In this document: positions 17,199 through 28,442 of the stretch, piece by piece
Numbering within the stretch: the first letter of the stretch is position 1
How the letters are laid out: each line of letters opens with the position of its first letter
From: Pseudomonas tolaasii NCPPB 2192
GTDB lineage: Bacteria; Pseudomonadota; Gammaproteobacteria; Pseudomonadales; Pseudomonadaceae
Length of the DNA: 64,000 nt
NCBI RefSeq assembly: GCF_002813445.1
Contig: NZ_PHHD01000001.1
Span: 1,550,001-1,614,000, forward strand
Direction: 5' to 3'
Position numbers and translations under genes: made by a program
The notes under the pieces: generated by a model
Databases searched by the model: none
What the model was told of the DNA's origin: nothing
Seen by the model: the letters and a program-made list of their open reading frames with translations, nothing else

Positions 17199-18320
17199 TT
17201 AGGCGTTTTTGCGGATGACTTGGCCGTCGCGGCACATCAGGCACGCGGCGACGATGTCGTCTTCGAGGTTGATTTCAAACTGCCCTTCCTTGGTGAAGAC
17301 CAGCTTCAGGAAGTCCAGCAGGTTGCGCGCGTACAAGGCTGACGCGTCGGCGGCAACGGCGCCGGCCAGGTTGGTCGGGCCGCAGATGATCACGCCGTTT
17401 TCGACGACGACTTGGTCGGCGACGGTTAGCGGACAGTTACCGCCTTGGGCTGCAGCGAGGTCGATGACTACCGAGCCGGGCTTCATCTGCGCGACGGTTT
17501 CGGCACTCAACAGCGTCGGTGCCTTGCGGCCCGGGATCAGCGCGGTGGTGATGACGATGTCGGCCTGCTTGGCGCGCTCGTGCACGGCCAGGGCCTGGCG
17601 CTGCATCCAGCTGGTGGGCATCGGACGGGCATAGCCGCCGACGCCGACGGCGCATTCACGCTCTTCATCGGTCTCATAGGGCACGTCGACAAACTTGGCG
17701 CCGAGGGATTCGATCTGCTCTTTAACGGCTGGACGCACATCGGAGGCTTCGATCACGGCGCCCAGGCGTTTCGCTGTAGCGATGGCCTGCAAGCCAGCAA
17801 CGCCTGCACCCAGGATCAACACGCGCGCAGCCTTTACGGTGCCGGCAGCCGTCATCAGCATCGGCATGAAGCGCGGGTAATGATGGGCGGCCAGCAACAC
17901 GGCTTTGTAACCGGCGATGTTGGCTTGGGAAGACAGCACGTCGAGGCTTTGGGCCCGTGAGGTGCGTGGCGCGGCTTCGAGGGCGAAAGCGGTAATGCCG
18001 CGTTCGGCCAGCCTGGCGATGGTTTCGTTGCTGAACGGATTGAGCATGCCCACCAACACGGTGCCGCTTTTGATCAGCGTCAGTTCGCTGTCGCTGGGGG
18101 CAACCACCTTGAGAATCAGCTCGGCGCCAAACGCATCGCTGGCATTGCCAATGGTTGCGCCTGCCGTTTCATAGGCACTGTCGACGACGCTGGCTTTGAC
18201 GCCGGCTCCGCTTTGTACAGTGACCTTATGGCCCTGGCCGATCAGCTTCTTGATGGTTTCCGGGGTGGCAGCCACCCGCGTTTCACCGGTCTGGGTTTCG
18301 AGAGGAACACCAATGTGCAC
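17199..18320 (-). CDS. pntAA: NAD(P) transhydrogenase subunit alpha part 1
   Basis: Soluble NAD-binding domain I of the transhydrogenase, 373 residues. It has the N-terminal GVPLETQTGETRVAATPET segment, shared with alanine dehydrogenase, and the dinucleotide fold ILGAGVAGLQAIATAKRLGA followed by EASDVRPAVKEQIESLGAKF. The frame is open 24 codons further upstream. I choose GTG 18320 because AGGAG sits seven bases before it and the family begins with M/V-HIGVP. It is the first gene of the pnt operon. The substrate step is hydride transfer from NADH to NADP bound on PntB. Confidence 0.95.
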   Translation of the reverse strand: MHIGVPLETQTGETRVAATPETIKKLIGQGHKVTVQSGAGVKASVVDSAYETAGATIGNASDAFGAELILKVVAPSDSELTLIKSGTVLVGMLNPFSNETIARLAERGITAFALEAAPRTSRAQSLDVLSSQANIAGYKAVLLAAHHYPRFMPMLMTAAGTVKAARVLILGAGVAGLQAIATAKRLGAVIEASDVRPAVKEQIESLGAKFVDVPYETDEERECAVGVGGYARPMPTSWMQRQALAVHERAKQADIVITTALIPGRKAPTLLSAETVAQMKPGSVVIDLAAAQGGNCPLTVADQVVVENGVIICGPTNLAGAVAADASALYARNLLDFLKLVFTKEGQFEINLEDDIVAACLMCRDGQVIRKNA

Positions 18321-18772
18321 GTCAAATCTCCTGCATGATCTTTTTGCTTTTGATCTTTTTGTAAAAAGGCCAGTGCACCGTGAGTGGCGCATCTGGGGCG
18401 GCCGATCAGCACGATCCCGCTGAAATGACAGCGGGGCGCGGCATTTTGCAGGCGAACTTTACGGCCTTCAAGGGATTATGACGGGTGACGAAAAATTAAC
18501 TACAAGTCACCCTGTGACTGATTGTCGCAATGCCGCGAAATAACCGCTTTAAATACAGGTGTTTAAGGGGCTGCAGGTGTTTATAGCTGCTTTTTCAATT
18601 GCTGGCGTGAATAGCCGTGCATTGGCAGGTAATAGTCGCTAGAAGCCATGATAATCATGGCTTTGAACGGGTTTTTTAGCGGGCAGGTACAGTCTGCTTA
18701 AATGCGACATATACGTATATCTGTAGGTTTTCAATTTAATTGACTACAGGGTCAACAAAGCATCGTGAGCCT
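18321..18772. other. Intergenic region upstream of pntAA with two palindromes
   Basis: No gene is supported in these 452 bases. Two symmetric sites stand out: AAGCCATGATAATCATGGCTT (18643-18663) and ATATACGTATAT (18709-18720). The pntAA promoter is expected nearer 18330-18450, and the rest is the 3' side of the LysR-type gene. Confidence 0.55.
18643..18663. promoter_or_regulatory. Perfect palindrome with Fur-like core
   Basis: Nine-base arms AAGCCATGA and TCATGGCTT around TAA. The inner eleven bases ATGATAATCAT equal the centre of the classical Fur box, but the flanks do not match. A GTTTTTT run follows on the plus strand, so a terminator role is an alternative. Confidence 0.4.
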
Positions 18773-19672
18773 TCAGTTCACAGGGCTGTAGCGCTGCGAT
18801 TGGTCAATCAGCCAGTCCCGGAAGGCATGCAATGACGCCGATTCGACCTTTCTTTCGGGAATCATCAGGTAATAAGCCTTCGAGCTGGTCAAGGCTTCGG
18901 TGTTCGCGATGACCAGGCGCTTCTCGTCCAGTTCGCGCTGAATCAGAAACGGCGGGATCAGCGCGATTCCCATGTCATGCATGGCGGCTTGGGACAACAT
19001 CGAGAATAGCTCGTAGCGTGGGCCTGTCATGTCGCGGGGTACACCCAACTGCCGCGCGCTGAACCATTGGCGCCAGGCGTAAGGCCGAGTGGTTTGCTGG
19101 AGCAGTGGCAGTTCTGCGATTTCATCGGGGCTGAATTGGGTGCGGGCGCCCAGTAATCGGGGGCTGCACACGGGCACGGGGTTTTCTCCCATCAGTCGGT
19201 GGGACTGCGTACCCGACCAGTCGGCATTGCCGAAGTAGATCGCTGCGTCGAACTCGGTATCGGCAAACAGGAAGGGGCGTGTCCGGTTGGTGAGGTTGAC
19301 CGTAACCTCCGGATGTTGGTGCTGGAAGTCCTTCAGGCGCGGGATTAGCCATTGGGTGCCGAACGTCGGGACCACGGCCAGTTCGATGACATTGGCGCCC
19401 TGCTGCCCCATGACGGACAAGGTATCGCGCTCCACGGCGTCCAGCTGCGTAGCGACGCGGCGGCTATAGGACAGCCCTGCTTCGGTCAGTTTTACCCCGC
19501 GCCGCGAGCGCCGAAACAGCTCGACACTCAAAAACTCCTCAAGGCTCGCAATTTGTCGGCAGATCGCACCCTGGGTGATGGAAAGCTCGTGCGCCGCCTT
19601 GGTAAAGCTCTCGTGGCGGGCTGCGGCTTCAAAACTGACAAGGGCGGTGGTGCTGGGAATCTTGCGGCGCAT
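18773..19672 (-). CDS. gcdR: LysR-type regulator of glutarate catabolism
   Basis: LysR-family regulator of 299 residues. The N-terminal winged helix-turn-helix (about residues 15-60: FEAAARHESFTKAAHELSITQGAICRQIASLE) is followed by a GcvA-like substrate domain (VPTFGTQWLIPRLKDF, then MLSQAAMHDMGIALIPPF). It is divergent from gcdH-gcdG, the arrangement known from Pseudomonas putida, where GcdR activates these genes in response to glutarate. The start at ATG 19672 is chosen for its GAGGA ribosome site over a GTG five codons upstream. The shared 157-base gap should hold the operator. Confidence 0.85.
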   Translation of the reverse strand: MRRKIPSTTALVSFEAAARHESFTKAAHELSITQGAICRQIASLEEFLSVELFRRSRRGVKLTEAGLSYSRRVATQLDAVERDTLSVMGQQGANVIELAVVPTFGTQWLIPRLKDFQHQHPEVTVNLTNRTRPFLFADTEFDAAIYFGNADWSGTQSHRLMGENPVPVCSPRLLGARTQFSPDEIAELPLLQQTTRPYAWRQWFSARQLGVPRDMTGPRYELFSMLSQAAMHDMGIALIPPFLIQRELDEKRLVIANTEALTSSKAYYLMIPERKVESASLHAFRDWLIDQSQRYSPVN

Positions 19673-19682
19673 GTACTGTGTC

Positions 19683-19740
19683 CTCACTTATAAAGCGCTA
19701 ATCCGCCTTTTTTGGCTGTTTCGAAGTGAGAAATTAGCAC
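19683..19740. promoter_or_regulatory. Likely LysR operator in the gcdR-gcdH gap
   Basis: Two separated inverted pairs are visible: CTCACTT (19683-19689) with AAGTGAG (19724-19730), and CGCTAAT with ATTAGCA around 19696 and 19733. The position between divergent genes fits a LysR-type control region; the assignment of the bases is tentative. Confidence 0.4.
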
Positions 19741-19829
19741 AACCCTATGCAGAAACCTCGTTTGCCCTCCTGGCCTGTCCGACCTAGTCTTCTGCCACGA
19801 ATTTTGATTTTCATCGAGAGGACTTATTC

Positions 19830-21011
19830 ATGGCTGGCAAGGCAAGCTTCAACTGGATCGATCCACTGCTGCTGGATCAACAGCTCACTGAAGAAGAGCG
19901 CATGGTGCGTGACAGTGCCGAGCAATTCGCCCAGGACAAGCTGGCGCCGCGTGTGCTCGAAGCCTTCCGCCATGAAAAGACTGACCCTGCGATCTTTCGC
20001 GAGATGGGCGAAACCGGCCTGCTGGGCGCAATGATTCCTGAGCAGTACGGTGGCAGTGGTTTGAATTACGTCAGTTATGGGCTGATCGCCCGTGAGGTCG
20101 AGCGTGTCGACTCCGGCTATCGCTCGATGATGAGTGTGCAGTCGTCACTGGTCATGGTGCCGATCAACGAATTCGGTACCGAGGCGCAAAAGCAGAAGTA
20201 CTTGCCGAAGCTGGCGTCCGGCGAATGGATTGGCTGTTTCGGCCTAACCGAGCCGAACCACGGCTCCGATCCGGGCGCAATGATCACGCGTGCACGCAAG
20301 GTGGATGGCGGCTACAGCCTGACTGGCGCCAAGATGTGGATCACCAACAGCCCGATCGCCGATGTGTTTGTGGTGTGGGGCAAGGATGATGCGGGCGACA
20401 TCCGCGGGTTTGTCCTGGAGAAAGGCTGGAAGGGCCTGAGTGCGCCGGCGATTCACGGCAAAGTCGGCCTGCGTGCGTCCATTACCGGTGAGATCGTGAT
20501 GGATAACGTCTTTGTGCCGGAAGAAAATATCTTCCCTGACGTGCGTGGCTTGAAGGGGCCGTTCACCTGCCTGAACTCGGCGCGTTATGGCATTTCCTGG
20601 GGCGCGTTGGGTGCTGCGGAGTTCTGCTGGCATACCGCTCGCCAGTACACCCTTGATCGTCAGCAGTTTGGTCGCCCGTTGGCGGCGACTCAGTTGATCC
20701 AGAAGAAGCTGGCCGACATGCAGACCGAGATCACTTTGGCCCTGCAAGGCTGCCTGCGTTTGGGGCGGATGAAGGATGAAGGCACGGCGGCGGTCGAGAT
20801 CACCTCGATCATGAAGCGCAACTCGTGCGGCAAGTCGCTGGATATCGCGCGTATGGCGCGGGACATGTTGGGTGGCAACGGTATTTCCGACGAGTTCGGC
20901 GTGGCGCGTCATCTGGTCAACCTGGAAGTGGTGAATACCTATGAAGGGACCCACGACGTGCACGCCTTGATTCTCGGGCGCGCGCAAACCGGTCTTCAGG
21001 CTTTCTATTAA
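19830..21011 (+). CDS. gcdH: Glutaryl-CoA dehydrogenase
   Basis: FAD enzyme of 393 residues that oxidises and decarboxylates glutaryl-CoA to crotonyl-CoA, a step in lysine and glutarate breakdown. Acyl-CoA dehydrogenase motifs are present: GCFGLTEPNHGSDPGAM (substrate/FAD binding), KMWITNSPIADVFVVW, and the C-terminal catalytic segment VVNTYEGTHDVHALILGRA. The Glu in YEGTHD is the expected catalytic base, and the EPNHGSDPG loop is typical of this subfamily. ATG 19830 has an AGAGGA ribosome site. It is followed 12 bases later by the CoA-transferase gene. Confidence 0.95.
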   Translation: MAGKASFNWIDPLLLDQQLTEEERMVRDSAEQFAQDKLAPRVLEAFRHEKTDPAIFREMGETGLLGAMIPEQYGGSGLNYVSYGLIAREVERVDSGYRSMMSVQSSLVMVPINEFGTEAQKQKYLPKLASGEWIGCFGLTEPNHGSDPGAMITRARKVDGGYSLTGAKMWITNSPIADVFVVWGKDDAGDIRGFVLEKGWKGLSAPAIHGKVGLRASITGEIVMDNVFVPEENIFPDVRGLKGPFTCLNSARYGISWGALGAAEFCWHTARQYTLDRQQFGRPLAATQLIQKKLADMQTEITLALQGCLRLGRMKDEGTAAVEITSIMKRNSCGKSLDIARMARDMLGGNGISDEFGVARHLVNLEVVNTYEGTHDVHALILGRAQTGLQAFY

Positions 21012-21023
21012 TAGGAGCACGAC

Positions 21024-22244
21024 ATGGGCGCGCTTTCACATCTGCGGGTACTGGATTTATCGCGAGTGCTGGCGGGACCCTGGTCCGGGCAGATCCTCGC
21101 GGACCTTGGGGCGGAGGTCATCAAGGTCGAGAGGCCGGGTAGTGGCGATGACACGCGTGCCTGGGGCCCGCCCTTCCTTAAGGACGCTTATGGCGAGAAT
21201 ACCAGTGAGGCGGCGTATTACCTGTCGGCCAACCGTAACAAAGAGTCAGTGACCATCGACTTCACGCGGCCGGAGGGGCAGAAGCTGGTGCGTGACCTCG
21301 CGGCCAAGTCCGACATCCTCATCGAGAACTTCAAGGTGGGCAGTCTGGCGGCGTACGGGCTGGACTATGAATCGTTGAAGGAGCTCAATCCGGAGTTGAT
21401 CTACTGCTCGATCACCGGGTTTGGTCAGACCGGGCCCTATGCGGCGCGGGCGGGCTATGACTTTATGATTCAAGGCCTTGGTGGCCTGATGAGTCTTACC
21501 GGCAGGCCCGAAGGGGATAACGGTGCGGGGCCGGTGAAAGTCGGAGTGGCGCTGACCGACATTCTGACAGGGCTTTATTCTACGGTGGCAATCCTGGCAG
21601 CGTTGGCTCACCGGGATCATGATGGCGGCGGGCAGCACATCGACATGGCATTGCTGGATGTGCAGGTGGCCTGCCTGGCTAACCAGGCGATGAATTACCT
21701 GACGACGGGCGTGTCTCCGAAGCGGCTGGGTAATGCGCACCCGAATATTGTGCCTTATCAGGATTTTCCTACGGCTGACGGCGACTTTATTCTGACCGTG
21801 GGTAATGACGGGCAGTTTCGCAAGTTTGCCGAGGTGGCCGGGCAGCCGCAGTGGGCGGATGATCCGCGATTCGCTACTAATAAGGCGCGTGTGGCAAACC
21901 GCGCCGAGCTTATTCCGTTGATTCGCCAGGCGACTGTGTTCAAGACGACAGGTGAGTGGGTATCGCTGCTTGAGCAAGTGGGCGTGCCGTGTGGGCCGAT
22001 CAATGACTTGGCGCAGGTGTTTGCCGATCCTCAAGTGAAGGCGCGCGGGTTGGCGATGGCGTTGCCGCATGCGCTGGCAGGTATGGTGCCTCAGGTGGCC
22101 AATCCCATACGGTTGTCCAAAACGCCTGTTGAGTACCGTAGTGCGCCTCCTCTGTTAGGGGAGCATACGGCGCAAGTGCTGCAGGATGTATTGGGGTTGG
22201 GGGTTGCCAATGTGGCTGAGCTGAAAGCGTTGGGGGTAATCTGA
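21024..22244 (+). CDS. gcdG: Class III CoA-transferase for glutarate (CaiB/BaiF family)
   Basis: CoA-transferase of 406 residues, cytoplasmic. It likely forms glutaryl-CoA from glutarate with succinyl-CoA as donor, feeding GcdH. Family III signs are the N-terminal LRVLDLSRVLAGPWSGQILADLGAEVIKVE, the catalytic Asp in the segment following GYDFMIQGLGGLM, and the GQHIDMALLDVQVA helix. It forms an operon with gcdH and is divergent from gcdR, which supports the glutarate role more than sequence alone. ATG 21024 follows an AGGAG ribosome site. Confidence 0.9.
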   Translation: MGALSHLRVLDLSRVLAGPWSGQILADLGAEVIKVERPGSGDDTRAWGPPFLKDAYGENTSEAAYYLSANRNKESVTIDFTRPEGQKLVRDLAAKSDILIENFKVGSLAAYGLDYESLKELNPELIYCSITGFGQTGPYAARAGYDFMIQGLGGLMSLTGRPEGDNGAGPVKVGVALTDILTGLYSTVAILAALAHRDHDGGGQHIDMALLDVQVACLANQAMNYLTTGVSPKRLGNAHPNIVPYQDFPTADGDFILTVGNDGQFRKFAEVAGQPQWADDPRFATNKARVANRAELIPLIRQATVFKTTGEWVSLLEQVGVPCGPINDLAQVFADPQVKARGLAMALPHALAGMVPQVANPIRLSKTPVEYRSAPPLLGEHTAQVLQDVLGLGVANVAELKALGVI

Positions 22245-22247
22245 ACG

Positions 22248-22275
22248 CTCTCTTCTATATAGAGAGGAAGTTTTT
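22248..22275 (+). terminator. Possible terminator of gcdHG
   Basis: Short stem CTCTCT / AGAGAG with a seven-base AT-rich loop, followed by GAAGTTTTT. It lies four bases past the gcdG stop. The stem is short, so this is only moderately supported. Confidence 0.45.
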
Positions 22276-22338
22276 GGAGATCTTCCTGGTTGTTTTTTAA
22301 TCAACTCTAACTAATTGATAGAAAAGCAAAATTAAGGG

Positions 22339-22366
22339 TTGACGGCAGATTCTGGAAGTCTATAAT
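22339..22366 (+). promoter_or_regulatory. rRNA operon promoter P1
   Basis: TTGACG (22339-22344) and TATAAT (22361-22366) separated by 16 bases, followed by a GC-rich TCGCCCC discriminator typical of stringently controlled rRNA promoters. It lies about 510 bases before 16S. Confidence 0.8.
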
Positions 22367-22541
22367 TCGCCCCACTTCCGGCGCAGTCGAAACGGAAAAC
22401 TCCTTGAGTTTCAATGAGTTAAGTAGGTTTCGATAGCGAGTTGCTTCAGTCCATCGAAGCCCAGAAGGAGTTGATAGAGCGGTGTTGTTTGGCTCTGTTA
22501 ACGTTTCGATCCTCTCGGTCGAAAGCGGAGAAAAAGAGGTG

Positions 22542-22569
22542 TTGACAGCAGCGTGTAACGCTGTAGAAT
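22542..22569 (+). promoter_or_regulatory. rRNA operon promoter P2
   Basis: TTGACA (22542-22547), 16-base spacer and TAGAAT (22564-22569), followed by TCGCCTCCCG. It shares the TTGACAGCA start and the 16-base spacing with P3. Confidence 0.8.
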
Positions 22570-22651
22570 TCGCCTCCCGCTAACGAGAGATCGGAAGCGC
22601 AAGTGGTTGAAGTTGTTGAAGAAATCTTCGAAAGCTTCTGAAAATAATCAC

Positions 22652-22679
22652 TTGACAGCAAATGAGGCTGCTGTAGAAT
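22652..22679 (+). promoter_or_regulatory. rRNA operon promoter P3
   Basis: TTGACA (22652-22657), 16-base spacer and TAGAAT (22674-22679), followed by GCGCGCCTC. It is the promoter closest to 16S. Confidence 0.8.
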
Positions 22680-22715
22680 GCGCGCCTCGGTTGAGACGAA
22701 AGATCTTAACCAACC

Positions 22716-22726
22716 GCTCTTTAACA
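22716..22726 (+). promoter_or_regulatory. boxA antitermination site in the rRNA leader
   Basis: GCTCTTTAACA matches the bacterial boxA that loads the Nus factors. A second boxA-like GTTCTTTAAA sits at 24764-24773 before 23S. Confidence 0.7.
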
Positions 22727-22728
22727 AC

Positions 22729-22750
22729 TGAATCAAGCAATTCGTGTGGG
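22729..22750 (+). other. 5' arm of the 16S processing stem
   Basis: These 22 bases are exactly complementary to 24442-24463 beyond the 3' end of 16S. They would pair to form the RNase III processing stem that loops out the 16S rRNA. Confidence 0.85.
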
Positions 22751-22876
22751 TGCTTGTGGAGTCAGACTGATAGTCAACAAGATTATCAGCATCACAAGTT
22801 ACTCCGCGAGAAATCAAAGATGTAACCAACGATTGCTGAGCCAAGTTTAGGGTTTCTTAAAAACCCAAAGATGTTT

Positions 22877-24413
<1,537 letters not shown>

Positions 24414-24495
24414 ATCGACGACATCAGCTGCTCCATAAGTTCCCACACGAATTGCTTGATTCATTGAAGAAGACGATAAGAAGCAGCCCGAAATT

Positions 24496-24572
<77 letters not shown>

Positions 24573-24602
24573 ATTTTGTGTGGGAAACGCCTGTAGAAAT
24601 AC

Positions 24603-24678
24603 GGGGCCATAGCTCAGCTGGGAGAGCGCCTGCCTTGCACGCAGGAGGTCAGCGGTTCGATCCCGCTTGGCTCCACCA
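24603..24678 (+). tRNA. tRNA-Ala (TGC anticodon)
   Basis: 76 bases including an encoded CCA. The acceptor stem GGGGCCA pairs with the 3' TGGCTCC with a wobble, the anticodon loop is CTTGCAC, and the T-loop is GTTCGATC. It is the second tRNA in the 16S-23S spacer. Confidence 0.97.
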
Positions 24679-24925
24679 CTACTGCTTCTGAAGTTTTAAA
24701 GCTTAGAAATGAGCATTCCATCAGTGTGATGGTGAATGTTGATTTCTAGTCTTTGATTAGATCGTTCTTTAAAAATTTGGGTATGTGATAGAAAGATAGA
24801 CTGAACGTTACTTTCACTGGTAACGGATCAGGCTAAGGTAAAATTTGTGAGTTCTCTTAGTTGAGAAATTCGAATTTTCGGCGAATGTCGTCTTCACAGT
24901 ATAACCAGATTGCTTGGGGTTATAT

Positions 24926-27817
<2,892 letters not shown>

Positions 27818-27971
27818 ATAACACCCAAGCAATTTGACTACTCTAAGGAGCATCAGATTGCGGTGTGTGAAGACGAAATGAACCGAAAGTTCGACGCTCA
27901 CAAAGCACCGAAAGCTGTCACATACCCAATTTGCTGAAGCGAGGCATACGCCACGACTCAGTACCCGAATT

Positions 27972-28087
27972 TCTTGACGACCATAGAGCATTGGAACCAC
28001 CTGATCCCATCCCGAACTCAGTAGTGAAACGATGCATCGCCGATGGTAGTGTGGGGTTTCCCCATGTGAGAGTAGGTCATCGTCAAG
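27972..28087 (+). rRNA. rrf: 5S ribosomal RNA, copy 1
   Basis: About 116 bases, beginning TCTTGACGACCATAGAGCAT and closing with the complementary ATCGTCAAG. It has the conserved CCCGAACTCAG and GATGGTAGTGTGGGG segments. It differs from copy 2 at one position in the stretch after GAACTCAG (GTAGTG here, GCAGTG there). Confidence 0.96.
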
Positions 28088-28097
28088 ATTAAATTCC

Positions 28098-28133
28098 AAA
28101 ACCCCAATTGCGAAAGCAGTTGGGGTTTTGTTT
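28098..28133 (+). terminator. Terminator after 5S copy 1
   Basis: Stem AAAACCCCAATTGC / GCAGTTGGGGTTTT with a GAAA tetraloop and a T run. Full read-through past it is needed to express 5S copy 2. Confidence 0.88.
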
Positions 28134-28194
28134 ATGTAGAAGTCCATGAATTTCACCGGCGCGTTGCTGAGGCAACGGGCGGGTATACAGAATT

Positions 28195-28310
28195 TCTTGA
28201 CGACCATAGAGCATTGGAACCACCTGATCCCATCCCGAACTCAGCAGTGAAACGATGCATCGCCGATGGTAGTGTGGGGTTTCCCCATGTGAGAGTAGGT
28301 CATCGTCAAG
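28195..28310 (+). rRNA. rrf: 5S ribosomal RNA, copy 2
   Basis: Second 5S gene, 223 bases after the first and identical apart from one base. No tRNA or promoter of its own is visible between the two copies. It should be transcribed by read-through of the first terminator. Confidence 0.95.
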
Positions 28311-28321
28311 ATTAAATTCCG

Positions 28322-28357
28322 AAACCCCTGTCTGCTAACGCAGACAGGGGTTTTGTC
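28322..28357 (+). terminator. Final terminator of the rRNA operon
   Basis: Stem AAACCCCTGTCTGC / GCAGACAGGGGTTTT with a TAAC loop and a T run, right after 5S copy 2. Confidence 0.92.
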
Positions 28358-28389
28358 GTTTAGGGGCTGCTAGCCTTCGATACAGGCAC

Positions 28390-28423
28390 AAAAAAGCCAG
28401 CGTTGCGAGGCGGGCGCTGGCTT
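28390..28423 (-). terminator. Terminator of the TonB-receptor gene
   Basis: Stem AAGCCAGCG / CGCTGGCTT. On the minus strand the hairpin is followed by a run of T (the As at 28389-28395), directly after the receptor stop. Confidence 0.85.
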
Positions 28424-28442
28424 GCTTTGAACGATAAGGGAA

